From positions 1 through 51,029 of the forward strand of contig MTOV01000025.1 of assembly GCA_002011815.1 (NCBI GenBank): DNA of 51,029 nucleotides. The letters are read 5' to 3'. The translations under genes and the position numbers were made by a program. This DNA is from Nitrospirae bacterium JdFR-86. Lineage in GTDB: Bacteria; Nitrospirota; Thermodesulfovibrionia; Thermodesulfovibrionales; JdFR-86. The notes below the pieces were generated by a model. That model was not told the origin of the DNA, did no database searches, and saw only the letters and a program-made list of their open reading frames with translations. This document shows positions 27,481 to 35,402 of this stretch, piece after piece (position 1 is the first letter of the stretch; each line of letters starts with the position of its first letter).

Positions 27481-27930
27481 TTACCTTTCGGGCGGAATCC
27501 TCACAGTCATTACCGGACACAAAGCGTTTCTTACAACTTTTGCGGCTGTAGAGCCGAAGAAAACTCTGTCAAGCCCCTTTCTGCTGTGCGTGCTCATTAT
27601 TATAAGGTCTATTTTATTTTCCTCGGCAAACTGTATAATTTCTTCATACGGCACGCCTCTCAGAACAACACGCTCGATGTCCTTATGTCCCCTGAGTTCT
27701 TCAACACAACACCTGTCGAGCTCTTTTTCTGCGCCCTTGTGCATGTCCTTGTAAAGTTCATCCATATTTATGTGCGGCACATACCAGCCAACCGATTGCA
27801 TAATGTCGTAAATCACATGCACTATGTAGAGTTTTGCATTATACCGCTTCACCATATCAGCTACATACGGGATTGCAACCGCTGCCCCCTCTGAAAAATC
27901 CGTTGGAAACAGAATCCTTTTAATTTCCAT
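27481..27930 (-). CDS. Universal stress protein, UspA family
   Basis: 149 residues, single Usp domain. It begins EIKRILFPTDFSEGAAVAI and closes with IIMSTHSRKGLDRVFFGSTAAKVVRNALCPVMTVR, in which the G-x2-G-like loop and the final beta strand match ATP-binding Usp proteins. The family responds to starvation and stress, often as dimers. It starts two bases after the galT-like stop, so it is likely co-transcribed. Its specific trigger cannot be told from the sequence. Confidence 0.93.
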   Translation of the reverse strand: MEIKRILFPTDFSEGAAVAIPYVADMVKRYNAKLYIVHVIYDIMQSVGWYVPHINMDELYKDMHKGAEKELDRCCVEELRGHKDIERVVLRGVPYEEIIQFAEENKIDLIIMSTHSRKGLDRVFFGSTAAKVVRNALCPVMTVRIPPER

Positions 27931-27932
27931 AT

Positions 27933-28943
27933 CTAAGCCTCCTTGTAGTATTTTGCAGCATCCTCAGGGGATGTAGTCAATATATAAAACCCTGCACCCC
28001 ATTGAATTCCGGACTCTCTCATAAGCCGTGGTGCCACCTCTATGTGCCAGTGAAAATCATCACCCAGCGTATGCCAGTGGTTTCTTCGCGGTATCCTGTT
28101 AGGCGCAGTATGAATAACATAATTATATGCAGGCTCTTTAAGCATTACCCTCATCTTCTTTATAAGCGAGGTCATCACCTGACTAAGGTCTTCCATTTCC
28201 TCAGGGCTTGCCTCTTCAAATGCGCATCCGTGCCTCTTGGGCATCACCCAGAACTCAAACGGAAATTTGGGTGCATAAGGACAGAAGGCGACAAAATTCT
28301 CCGTCTCTGTTATCAGCCGTGATGCCATCCTTAGCTCTTCCTCAATTATATCGCAAAAAATACACCTTTCCTTATAGGCATAGTACTGCTTTGCACCGTC
28401 AAGCTCTCCTTTTATGAGCCGTGGTATTACAGGAGTGGCAATAAGTTCTGAGTGAGGATGCGAATATGTTGCTCCTGCCAGCCTGCCTGAGCTTTTGCAA
28501 ATAAGCACATACCTTATTCTGGCATCTTTTTCAATCTCGGTGATTCTCATCTTGTAAAGCTCGAGCACTCGTCTGAACTGCTCTGCTCCTAAGTCTTCAG
28601 GGTTTTTGTCATGTTCCGGACTTTCGATAATCAGCTCGTTTACGCCGATGCTGTTCATTCTGTCATACATGCCAATGCCTTTTCTTCCGAGTTCGCCTTC
28701 TGTTTCAAGGATGGGTTTTATATTGGGTATTGCCCTTGTCCACCAGCCTGCAGTGTCCGGAGCCGTGCCTTCGGCCCTGATAGCTGCTACCTCAGGAGGG
28801 GTTTCTGCCTCCTTGCCAGAACATAAAATACACGGTTCGTTCTCAATGCTTTCGGAGGAAACATTTAGAGCATCCGGCGGCAAAGAGTTGCTGAAGACAG
28901 CCACCCATCTTCCAAGCAAAGGGTCTTTTCTGAGTTCGTGCAT
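27933..28943 (-). CDS. galT: GalT-like nucleotidyltransferase (HIT superfamily), HPHSE variant
   Basis: 336 residues. Overall it follows galactose-1-phosphate uridylyltransferase: ELRKDPLLGRWVAVFS at the start, CILC and later CIFC zinc-type pairs, a core SHPHSELIATP (161-171) and a closing FHWHIEVAPRL. In well studied GalT the nucleophile motif is HPHxQ; here the last position is Glu166. The Gln contacts the uridylyl phosphate in the E. coli enzyme, so a Glu suggests a changed substrate or a sugar-1-phosphate adenylyl/phosphorylase role, as in ADP-glucose phosphorylase relatives. No galK or galE lies nearby. The start overlaps the coaX stop (TAATG). Confidence 0.82.
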   Translation of the reverse strand: MHELRKDPLLGRWVAVFSNSLPPDALNVSSESIENEPCILCSGKEAETPPEVAAIRAEGTAPDTAGWWTRAIPNIKPILETEGELGRKGIGMYDRMNSIGVNELIIESPEHDKNPEDLGAEQFRRVLELYKMRITEIEKDARIRYVLICKSSGRLAGATYSHPHSELIATPVIPRLIKGELDGAKQYYAYKERCIFCDIIEEELRMASRLITETENFVAFCPYAPKFPFEFWVMPKRHGCAFEEASPEEMEDLSQVMTSLIKKMRVMLKEPAYNYVIHTAPNRIPRRNHWHTLGDDFHWHIEVAPRLMRESGIQWGAGFYILTTSPEDAAKYYKEA

Positions 28944-29740
28944 TATTCCTGTGCTTCGTATATGATTTTAAGCCCTTTTAAAACAAGGGCTGGCTCTACA
29001 AAGTCAACTCTTTTAAGATTCGGCAGGACAACCTCCAGAAACCCGCCTGTAGCCGCAACCTTATACTGCTCACCCTCTAACTCCTCAACCTCGGATATAA
29101 TCCGCTCGACTGCACCTGCTGTGCCGTATATGATACCAGAAAGTATACAGTCTGCTGTATTCTTTCCAAGAGCAGAGGATGCTCTGGTAACCTCTACCTT
29201 CGGCAGCTTTGCAGTCTCTGACCAAAGGGCGCGGCTCATAAGCCCTATCCCTGGCAGTATCGCTCCCCCTTTGTATACATTGCCGCTTCCTACAAAATTA
29301 ACTGTTGTGGCAGTTCCGAAGTCCACAACCGCAACAGGCGCACCAAAAAGCCTTACAGCTGCGAACGACGCTGTAAGCCTGTCTGCACCTAATTCCTCAG
29401 GAGATTTTATATCAAGCTTTAAACCTTTAACCACCTGCGGGCTGACAACCAAAGGCTCTTTGCCTGAAAGCTTTCGCACCCCTTCTTTCACAACCTCGGT
29501 GTGCCCTGGCACAACAGAAGATATTACTACCCCTTCAGGCGCTTTGTCTATACCTTCCATCTTTAAAATACTTTCCAGTTCGTTCCTGTACCACAGAGGA
29601 GACCTCAAAGGACGCGTATTCAGCTTATGAACAATAAGCCCGTCTACAAAAAGACCGACGTTTATAGACGTGTTGCCTATATCTATGGCAAGAAGGGACA
29701 GAGTCCTTTTCTCACCAGAACCTGTGTTCACCTTGCGCAT
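28943..29740 (-). CDS. coaX: Type III pantothenate kinase
   Basis: 265 residues. CoaX phosphorylates pantothenate in the first step of coenzyme A synthesis. It has the acetate/sugar-kinase fold motifs: LLAIDIGNTSINVGLF (phosphate-1), ELGADRLTASFAAV, VVDFGTATTVNFV (phosphate-2) and GGAILPGIGLMSRAL. ATG 29740 is preceded by GGGAG. coaX next to birA is a common bacterial arrangement, both serving cofactor biology. It is downstream of birA by 19 bases and overlaps galT. Confidence 0.95.
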   Translation of the reverse strand: MRKVNTGSGEKRTLSLLAIDIGNTSINVGLFVDGLIVHKLNTRPLRSPLWYRNELESILKMEGIDKAPEGVVISSVVPGHTEVVKEGVRKLSGKEPLVVSPQVVKGLKLDIKSPEELGADRLTASFAAVRLFGAPVAVVDFGTATTVNFVGSGNVYKGGAILPGIGLMSRALWSETAKLPKVEVTRASSALGKNTADCILSGIIYGTAGAVERIISEVEELEGEQYKVAATGGFLEVVLPNLKRVDFVEPALVLKGLKIIYEAQE

Positions 29741-29759
29741 TTTTCTCCCTGTGTCTCTT

Positions 29760-30764
29760 TCATTGCACAGCAGTATGCTCTCTCAGCACCGTCAAGTCCC
29801 CAGAGCTTATAGTCCTTACCGAACCATCAGGGGTCTTCAGAATGAGCCTTCCTTCCTCGTCTATGTCCACTGCAAGACCGATAAAGGTCTCTTTGCCTGA
29901 TGTGACTTTTACATTTCTTCCAAGAGTCGAAGACAAGCGTCTCCACTCGTTTAAAATAACCTCTGGAGTCTTCTTTAAAATCTTAAGCTTACCGTCCATC
30001 TCGTTGAGTATTCCGGCTACGAGTGTCGTTCTCTTGTGCTTTTTCCTCGTCTCCTTAAATATAGAGGTTGCAAACGTGCGGATGTCAGCAGGAAAATCCG
30101 TGAGCTTCATGTTCACGTTTATGCCTATGCCGATTACTGCAAAGAGGATTCTGTCCGGCTCGGAACGCATCTCAAGCAGTATGCCACCAAGTTTTTTATC
30201 CGACACTACAAGGTCATTAGGCCATTTTATGCGAACATCCACCCCTGTAAGTTCTTTTAAAGCCGACGCACATGAGACAGCACTGACAAGCGTAAGAAGG
30301 GTTGCATCTTTGGGCAGGATGTTTGGTTTTAAGATTACACTCATGTATATATTTGCATTTGGCGGTGAATGCCATTTTCTTCCAAGTCTTCCCTTGCCTT
30401 TCCTCTGGCTGTCTGCTATGACGACAGTGCCTTCCGGAGCTCCTTTTTCTGCAAGTTTCATTGCAAGGTCGTTCGTGGAGTTGACTCTTCTAAGAAAAAT
30501 TACTTCCTTTCCGAGCGTGCCTTTTACGGATGTTTTGATTTCTTCGGCTGAAAGGTCAGGAGTGCTTACAAGTTTATACCCTTTGCCTTTTGAGGCTTCT
30601 ATTACAAAGCCTTTTCCCCTTAATGCGTTTATTCTTTTCCAGAGTGCCGCCCTCGTTATGCCCAAGGCGGCACTCATCTCTGCGCCTGAAAGAAATCCGC
30701 TCTTTCTTTTTAAAAGAAGTTCAAGGAGATGAATCCCCTTCTTTTTAGCCGAATTTTTATCCAC
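29760..30764 (-). CDS. birA: Bifunctional biotin ligase / biotin operon repressor
   Basis: 334 residues. An N-terminal winged helix (about 10-70, AALGITRAALWKRINALRGKGF) precedes the biotin-protein ligase domain with RKGKGRLGRKWHSPPNANIYMS (biotinyl-AMP loop), IKWPNDLVVSDKKLGGILLE, and a small C-terminal domain. It attaches biotin to carboxylase carrier proteins and may repress biotin genes. The start is GTG 30764 (MDKNSAKK). A bio operon is not in the window, so the regulon cannot be seen. Confidence 0.95.
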   Translation of the reverse strand: MDKNSAKKKGIHLLELLLKRKSGFLSGAEMSAALGITRAALWKRINALRGKGFVIEASKGKGYKLVSTPDLSAEEIKTSVKGTLGKEVIFLRRVNSTNDLAMKLAEKGAPEGTVVIADSQRKGKGRLGRKWHSPPNANIYMSVILKPNILPKDATLLTLVSAVSCASALKELTGVDVRIKWPNDLVVSDKKLGGILLEMRSEPDRILFAVIGIGINVNMKLTDFPADIRTFATSIFKETRKKHKRTTLVAGILNEMDGKLKILKKTPEVILNEWRRLSSTLGRNVKVTSGKETFIGLAVDIDEEGRLILKTPDGSVRTISSGDLTVLREHTAVQ

Positions 30765-30793
30765 CCTGCAAATTCAAAGAGGGAATAAGTCCG

Positions 30794-31486
30794 TTATCCC
30801 TCTTCTTTGAGAATGATAACCTCTATTTTTCCTTTCAGTGCATCAGCGAATTTTTCTGCGTCTTTTTTCGAGCCGACTATAGAACCGTAGTGCATAGGGA
30901 TTGCAACCTTTGGCTTTATATCAAGTGCTGCCTTTACTGCCTCTTCAGCAGTCATCACATACGTGCCGGAAACAGGAAGAAGAGCGATATCGCATTTGAA
31001 GTCCTTCATTTCAGGGATGTAGTCCGTATCCCCTGCTATGTAAATCCTCTGACCTTCTACAGTGAATATATATCCAACCCAGTTGTTATGCCTTGGGTGA
31101 AACGGCTTATTCGTATTATAAGAAGGCACTGCCTCTATGTCTATGCCTGAAATATTAATCTTATCTCCTGGCTTTACGGTCTTCACATTGCCTGAGAGCT
31201 TTCCTGCACAGTCCGGTGTAGCCACTATCACGGTGTCCGGTCCCTGTATCTTCTCTACGTCTTCTGGCGAGCAGTGGTCATAGTGTTCGTGGGTGATGAG
31301 TATTATGTCGGCTTTGTCCTTTTTCCTGAGCTTGAACGGGTCTGTGTATATCGTCTTTTCGCCTACGATCTTGAATGTGTCATGTCCAAGCCAGTGAATG
31401 TTCTTTGTCATCTTCCTTACCTCCTTTCCTCCTGCCCATGCATATACAGGAAGAATAAAAACTAAAAGAATTATTAGCTTTTTCAT
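30794..31486 (-). CDS. Metallo-beta-lactamase-fold hydrolase, exported (UlaG-like)
   Basis: 230 residues from ATG 31486, chosen because GGGAGGA lies four bases upstream and a clear signal peptide (MKKLIILLVFILPVYAWA) begins there; an in-frame start at 31522 has no such support. The metal site is THEHYDHCSPED (HxHxDH). Later VYIAGDTDYIPEM and AIPMHYGS match the UlaG / UPF0173 branch of the fold. The substrate is unknown; a signal peptide is unusual for UPF0173 proteins and points to a periplasmic role. A TATAAT box at 31544-31549 may be its promoter. Confidence 0.85.
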   Translation of the reverse strand: MKKLIILLVFILPVYAWAGGKEVRKMTKNIHWLGHDTFKIVGEKTIYTDPFKLRKKDKADIILITHEHYDHCSPEDVEKIQGPDTVIVATPDCAGKLSGNVKTVKPGDKINISGIDIEAVPSYNTNKPFHPRHNNWVGYIFTVEGQRIYIAGDTDYIPEMKDFKCDIALLPVSGTYVMTAEEAVKAALDIKPKVAIPMHYGSIVGSKKDAEKFADALKGKIEVIILKEEG

Positions 31487-31543
31487 TGTATCCTCCCTGC
31501 ATCCGGCAATTGTTAAAAACACTGCCCTGAAACCCGTGACTCA

Positions 31544-31549
31544 ATTATA
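31544..31549 (-). promoter_or_regulatory. Possible -10 box upstream of the exported hydrolase
   Basis: A perfect minus-strand TATAAT with a preceding TG two bases further up. No good -35 at 17 bases. It would give a leader of about 50 bases before ATG 31486. Confidence 0.3.
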
Positions 31550-31596
31550 TCACAGAAAAAACTTCTTAAAAGGAGATATATCACTAAGGCTGGCTT

Positions 31597-32154
31597 TTAA
31601 ATATAAACGGAAATAGAGCGTTCTGATTCAGGCTGCTGGTGCTGCTCATCTGCGCGAGAGGCTTCCCTGTAAAGCTCCTGTATTGCCTGCATTTCGAGCA
31701 CAGATGCGCGTGCTGCAACCGCCAAGTCCTGCGGTGACGGGTCAGCAGGTGCAAGAGCCGCAGCCCTTACCTGCCGCATCTTCGCTATGGTCTCTTCAGG
31801 GTCTTTCTCCCTGGATACATCTATTGAGACATCTCCGCCAACTATATACATCTTGCCGTCAGGTCCTTTTTTATATTGATAATGGACAGCTCCTGCATAC
31901 TGTCCGCCAACAGCCTTATGCGCCAGTTCATGCGCCTTAACCTTCATCTCCTTTGTCCTGAGCCTCTGGACTTCACGCTGTATCTCCTGCTCCCTCGCTC
32001 TTTCAGCCTTAGCCTCAGAATTGGACTGCCTGTCCTTGGTGTTCTCATTTACATTCTCTGCGCTGTCAGTCTCTTTACCAGAGGCGTTCCCCCCACCAAA
32101 AGCTGAAGCCATGGAGAACATAGGCTGGTATATCCCGGGTTGTGTTATCTCCAT
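31597..32154 (-). CDS. SprA-related putative metalloprotease (CJM1_0395 family)
   Basis: 185 residues. A charged, probably disordered N-terminus (about 1-70) leads to MKVKAHELAHKAVGGQYAGAVHYQYKKGPDGKMYIVGGDVSIDVS, the family core, with HELAH as a HExxH zinc motif. The closing part, PEETIAKMRQVRAAALAPADPSPQDLAVAARA, is strongly conserved in this family. Members are found widely in Proteobacteria and related phyla; function is unestablished. No signal peptide is seen. The ribosome site (GGGGG) is weak. Confidence 0.85.
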   Translation of the reverse strand: MEITQPGIYQPMFSMASAFGGGNASGKETDSAENVNENTKDRQSNSEAKAERAREQEIQREVQRLRTKEMKVKAHELAHKAVGGQYAGAVHYQYKKGPDGKMYIVGGDVSIDVSREKDPEETIAKMRQVRAAALAPADPSPQDLAVAARASVLEMQAIQELYREASRADEQHQQPESERSISVYI

Positions 32155-32194
32155 ACTCGCCCCCGCTTTTTCAGGCTAATGTAATTTTAGCATA

Positions 32195-33034
32195 TCAAGT
32201 TCTTGTCTGCACCCCGGGGTTTAAAAGATACTTCTTTGGGTTGTCCCTGCCTGCTTTTATAAGCCATCCCTCAGGTATCCCCAGCTTCCTCAAAAACGCT
32301 AAAGCCTCAGGAATGGTTATTTTACTTCCCTGTAAAACTCCTTTTTTATACATTGCACCTTTTATTGAATCCGACACGAGTATTATCCTGTCTTTTCTTT
32401 TCATCTTAAATACAAGCTTGATTGTCTCTGGATGAAGATGAACGCCATCGGCAATGACCTCGACATATAAGTCATCATCCAGAAGCCCTGCTCCTGCAAG
32501 TCCTGGCTCACGATGATGGAACGGTCTCATGGCATTAAAAAGATGGGTTATACCAGTAGCACCTGCATTTTTCCCGTTAAGTGCCTCTTTAAGCGTGGCA
32601 TCTGAATGCCCCATGTTCACCCTTATGCCTGATTCAACACATTTTTCTATAACCTTCAAAGCTCCAGGCAGTTCAGGTGCAATGGTTATGATTCTCACTA
32701 TGTCTTCAAAGCCCTCAATCAGCCTTTTCAGGTTAGAGACTGTTGGCTTTATAAAAACATCCTTGTCCAGTGCACCGCACCTGCCGGGATTAAGAAACGG
32801 GCCTTCAAGATGAACACCGAGGATTGCATCACTCAGCTTCATAGCCTCTTTGACTGCATTCATGTTTTGTCTCATCTCAGCGATATGTCCGGCATATACG
32901 GTGGGCAGGATTTTTGAGACCCCGGCTTTCCTGTGCATCTCCGCAAGTTTAAGTATGGCCTCAGGACTGCTTGTCCTTGTGTCGTGTCTGCCAAGGCCGT
33001 GTGTGTGCAGGTCTATAAAGCCTTTAACTTTCAC
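32195..33034 (-). CDS. nagA: Short N-acetylglucosamine-6-phosphate deacetylase-like amidohydrolase
   Basis: 279 residues against about 380 for typical NagA. The TIM-barrel core is present: FIDLHTHGLGRHDT, GVHLEGPFLNPGRCGALD (metal-binding Glu), VNMGHSDATLKEAL, GITHLFNAMRPFHHREPGL, EVIADGVHLHP and ILVSDSIKGAM with the catalytic Asp. The N-terminal part of the beta-sandwich is missing, and the C-terminus is clipped, so it is either a compact family member or trimmed. The start is GTG 33034. No other amino-sugar genes lie nearby; hence the deacetylase role is inferred from family only. Confidence 0.82.
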   Translation of the reverse strand: MKVKGFIDLHTHGLGRHDTRTSSPEAILKLAEMHRKAGVSKILPTVYAGHIAEMRQNMNAVKEAMKLSDAILGVHLEGPFLNPGRCGALDKDVFIKPTVSNLKRLIEGFEDIVRIITIAPELPGALKVIEKCVESGIRVNMGHSDATLKEALNGKNAGATGITHLFNAMRPFHHREPGLAGAGLLDDDLYVEVIADGVHLHPETIKLVFKMKRKDRIILVSDSIKGAMYKKGVLQGSKITIPEALAFLRKLGIPEGWLIKAGRDNPKKYLLNPGVQTRT

Positions 33035-33083
33035 CGTAGAATTAATGATACCAGTTTTCTGATAGAAAAGGGACTTTGCACCC

Positions 33084-33092
33084 TGCTATAAT
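33084..33092 (+). promoter_or_regulatory. Extended -10 promoter of marC, giving a leaderless mRNA
   Basis: TGCTATAAT (33084-33092) is a perfect extended -10 (TG-N-TATAAT). No -35 match lies 17 bases upstream, which extended -10 promoters do not need. Normal spacing places the start of transcription at 33099-33100; the marC ATG begins at 33100, so the message would have no leader. Confidence 0.6.
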
Positions 33093-33099
33093 CCATCTT

Positions 33100-33693
33100 A
33101 TGGAAGAACTCTTTAAAATGCTCCCCCATACTTTCATCCCCCTTTTCGTTGCAATGGACATCTTCGGAGTGCTGCCGATATTCATAGCACTTACAGAAGG
33201 GATATCCATACAGAGGAGAAAACGCATTGTCAGACAATCTACAATCACTGCCCTTGCCGTAAGCCTTGTCTTTACCGCAGTCGGTGAGTTTATATTCAGC
33301 ATCCTGAGAATCACGCCTGAAGACTTTAAGATAGCAGGCGGTCTCGTCCTTCTGGTGTTTGCAGTGCTTGACCTGACAAGACATGAACACAAAGGCAAGA
33401 TGCGTCTTCCGGAGACAGTAGGCGTTGTGCCGATAGGCGTGCCGCTGATTGTCGGACCTGCAGTCCTAACGACAATCCTCGTTCTTGTTGACCATTACGG
33501 AGTGCTCGTGACCATCGTTTCATTGTTATTAAACCTTCTTCTGGTAAGCATCGCCCTGACAAGCGCACGGAGGGTTGTAAAGTTTCTGGGCACTAACGGG
33601 ATTACGGCACTTTCTAAAATTATGGCGCTTCTTCTGGCATCAATCGCTGTCATGATGATTCGCCTTGGCATTCAGGGGTTGCTTAAAAACTGA
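33100..33693 (+). CDS. MarC-family integral membrane protein
   Basis: 197 residues from ATG 33100. Six hydrophobic helices are visible, starting HTFIPLFVAMDIFGVLPIFIAL, with VVPIGVPLIVGPAVLTTILVL in the middle and KIMALLLASIAVMMIRLGIQGL at the end, as in MarC/YchE proteins. The transported substrate of the family is not known; the former link to multiple antibiotic resistance has been questioned. An in-frame TTG at 33076 lies upstream of the -10 box, so the ATG is preferred. The stop overlaps the next gene by one base (TGATG). Confidence 0.9.
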   Translation: MEELFKMLPHTFIPLFVAMDIFGVLPIFIALTEGISIQRRKRIVRQSTITALAVSLVFTAVGEFIFSILRITPEDFKIAGGLVLLVFAVLDLTRHEHKGKMRLPETVGVVPIGVPLIVGPAVLTTILVLVDHYGVLVTIVSLLLNLLLVSIALTSARRVVKFLGTNGITALSKIMALLLASIAVMMIRLGIQGLLKN

Positions 33694-34589
33694 TGAAACT
33701 CGATATAACCGCACACAAAGGGAAAAAAGACCTGCCTGCCTGTATCTTCATACACGGTCTGAGCATGAATAAAGACATCTGGATAGCACCATCAGAAGTG
33801 CGCATCTTAGGTGGACTTTTCCCTTTTAGCTCGCTGATTAAAACTTCCAGCGAGATGAAAACCCTTTATCATGATTTCATGGCTTTGGGCTATACAGTGG
33901 TTGCATGGAGCCAGTCAAGACCAGCCGGACCTGCAGGTGAAGCCGTAAAAGAATTAAAAACCGTAGTGGAATTTACAAGAGGCATCAACCACTCAGGCAT
34001 CATACTTATAGGGCACAGCAGAGGCGGACTCATCGCCCGCAGGGCACTGGCACAAACCGATTATCTGAAAAACTTCCTGCCGGATTTAAAAGCGCTTATA
34101 ACCCTTGCCTCTCCCCACCACGGAAGCACAATGGCAAAATGGGCAATCTATCTCTCCCCGCTCGCCTCCTTCCTTAGACCAATCGTCTCAAGGACACAAA
34201 GAGGCACACTTACAAAAGCCACCAAAAGGATGTTGAGCTTTCTTGAAAGTAAAGCAGTAAAAGAGCTTCTTCCAGGTTCCGATTTTCTCAAATCTCTTAA
34301 AACCCCGCAACTTGAAGACACATACTGCCTTTCAACAGGCGGAACAAATCCCGCCTTGATAAAAATAACCAGTCAGTTCTCCATACCAGACAGCTTTGAA
34401 AAACTCCTGCCTGAAAGAGTCCTTCCGGAAGAGATGATAAAAGGCAAGGGTGACGGCTTAGTCTCATTAAGAAGCTCTATTCTTCCTTTTGCAGACGAAC
34501 ACCTGAGCTTTCACGTAAACCACGCAGAAATACTCGTAGATAAAACCGCAAGGGAAACAATTATCGAAAGGATAAATCAAAACCTATGA
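33693..34589 (+). CDS. Alpha/beta hydrolase, lipase-like
   Basis: 298 residues. The oxyanion segment ACIFIHGLSMNKDIW (about 16-30) is followed by the nucleophile elbow LIGHSRGGLIARRAL with Ser in GHSRG, then TLASPHHGSTMAKW as in lipase/PGAP1-like proteins, a KGDGLVSL Asp region and HVNHAEILVD with a likely catalytic His. No signal peptide, so it is cytoplasmic or membrane-associated. The substrate is unknown, possibly a lipid or ester. It overlaps marC by one base and is translationally coupled; its stop overlaps the convergent tonB stop by six bases. Confidence 0.85.
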   Translation: MKLDITAHKGKKDLPACIFIHGLSMNKDIWIAPSEVRILGGLFPFSSLIKTSSEMKTLYHDFMALGYTVVAWSQSRPAGPAGEAVKELKTVVEFTRGINHSGIILIGHSRGGLIARRALAQTDYLKNFLPDLKALITLASPHHGSTMAKWAIYLSPLASFLRPIVSRTQRGTLTKATKRMLSFLESKAVKELLPGSDFLKSLKTPQLEDTYCLSTGGTNPALIKITSQFSIPDSFEKLLPERVLPEEMIKGKGDGLVSLRSSILPFADEHLSFHVNHAEILVDKTARETIIERINQNL

Positions 34590-35339
34590 CGGCTCTTCCA
34601 CAAGCCTGAAGCTGATAGGCACTTCAATCTTTTCACTTAAGACAGGATAAGGGGATGCCCTTTTGATTATCTTTATTACTTCCCTGTCAAGAATGCTGAA
34701 GCCGGAGCTTTTTAGAATCTTTATTTCTTCAGGCACTCCGCTGTCGTTTATTGAAAACTCTGCAAGCACAGTGCCTTCTAATCTTCTTTTCCGGGCAATA
34801 GGGGGATAGGTAACCGCCTTCTGGATGGCAGCCCTGATTTGTTCGATAAGTCCGGATTCATCAACATTTGACATTCCCTCTGAATCGCCTTCTACTGAAG
34901 ACAATACGCCTGCTCCGCCTGCCGTTATGTTCAAGTCCACAACTGTTTCTTCATCAACAAGCGCTACCGTTGTCTGAGGTGGTTGTTGCTCCTCTGTGCG
35001 GGAAAGACCATCTGGCACAGTCTCATTGTCTTTGATGTCTTCAGCCTCTTCCGGTGGAGGCACTTCAGAAAGATGCTCTTTCACTTCAGTGCTCTTTTCA
35101 AGAGTCTTTTCGGCTTTGGGATGGAATGCGGCTTTCTTTATATCCGGAGTTTTTACCACAGTGGATTTTGTTTTGCCGGTTTCTTTCACCGGCTGAATGC
35201 TTTTTAGCAACTGCACCTGCAACACCCGCCCTTTTCCTGATATCTTACTGCCGGTAAGAGAAACCGCAAGGCACAAAACAAGTGCGTGCATCAAGACCGA
35301 AACAGCCAATGAAACTTTTAATACCCTGCTGGATACCAT
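34584..35339 (-). CDS. tonB: TonB-family energy transducer, btuB-linked
   Basis: 251 residues. An N-terminal membrane helix (VSLAVSVLMHALVLCLAVSL, about 8-28), an acidic/Pro spacer (about 50-145) and a TonB C-terminal domain: YPPIARKRRLEGTVLAEFSINDSGVPEEIKILKSSGFSILDREVIKII. It lies just downstream of the btuB-like receptor and so most likely powers cobalamin uptake through it. The gap of 63 bases holds a strong hairpin. It overlaps the convergent alpha/beta hydrolase by six bases at the stop. ExbB and ExbD must come from elsewhere. Confidence 0.87.
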   Translation of the reverse strand: MVSSRVLKVSLAVSVLMHALVLCLAVSLTGSKISGKGRVLQVQLLKSIQPVKETGKTKSTVVKTPDIKKAAFHPKAEKTLEKSTEVKEHLSEVPPPEEAEDIKDNETVPDGLSRTEEQQPPQTTVALVDEETVVDLNITAGGAGVLSSVEGDSEGMSNVDESGLIEQIRAAIQKAVTYPPIARKRRLEGTVLAEFSINDSGVPEEIKILKSSGFSILDREVIKIIKRASPYPVLSEKIEVPISFRLVEEPS

Positions 35340-35350
35340 AGTCTTTAGAA

Positions 35351-35400
35351 AGGGTTTGCAGGATGCCTTTCAAAAGAAAGGCATCCTGTTATAACCCTTT
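35351..35400. terminator. Long hairpin between btuB and tonB
   Basis: CAGGATGCCTTTC (35359-35371) and GAAAGGCATCCTG (35376-35388) pair over 13 perfect bases with an AAAA loop, and AGGGTTT (35351-35357) pairs with AACCC (35393-35397) outside it. The only T run (35398-35404) is on the plus side, so as an intrinsic terminator it works best for transcription in the plus direction. For the btuB-tonB message it could protect the upstream part or lower tonB expression. Confidence 0.65.
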
Positions 35401-35402
35401 TT

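Noticed and set aside
28938-29630. A 230-codon plus-strand frame
   Set aside because: Antisense to coaX with intact motifs on the other strand.
29842-30732. A 296-codon plus-strand frame
   Set aside because: Antisense to birA, whose motifs are complete.
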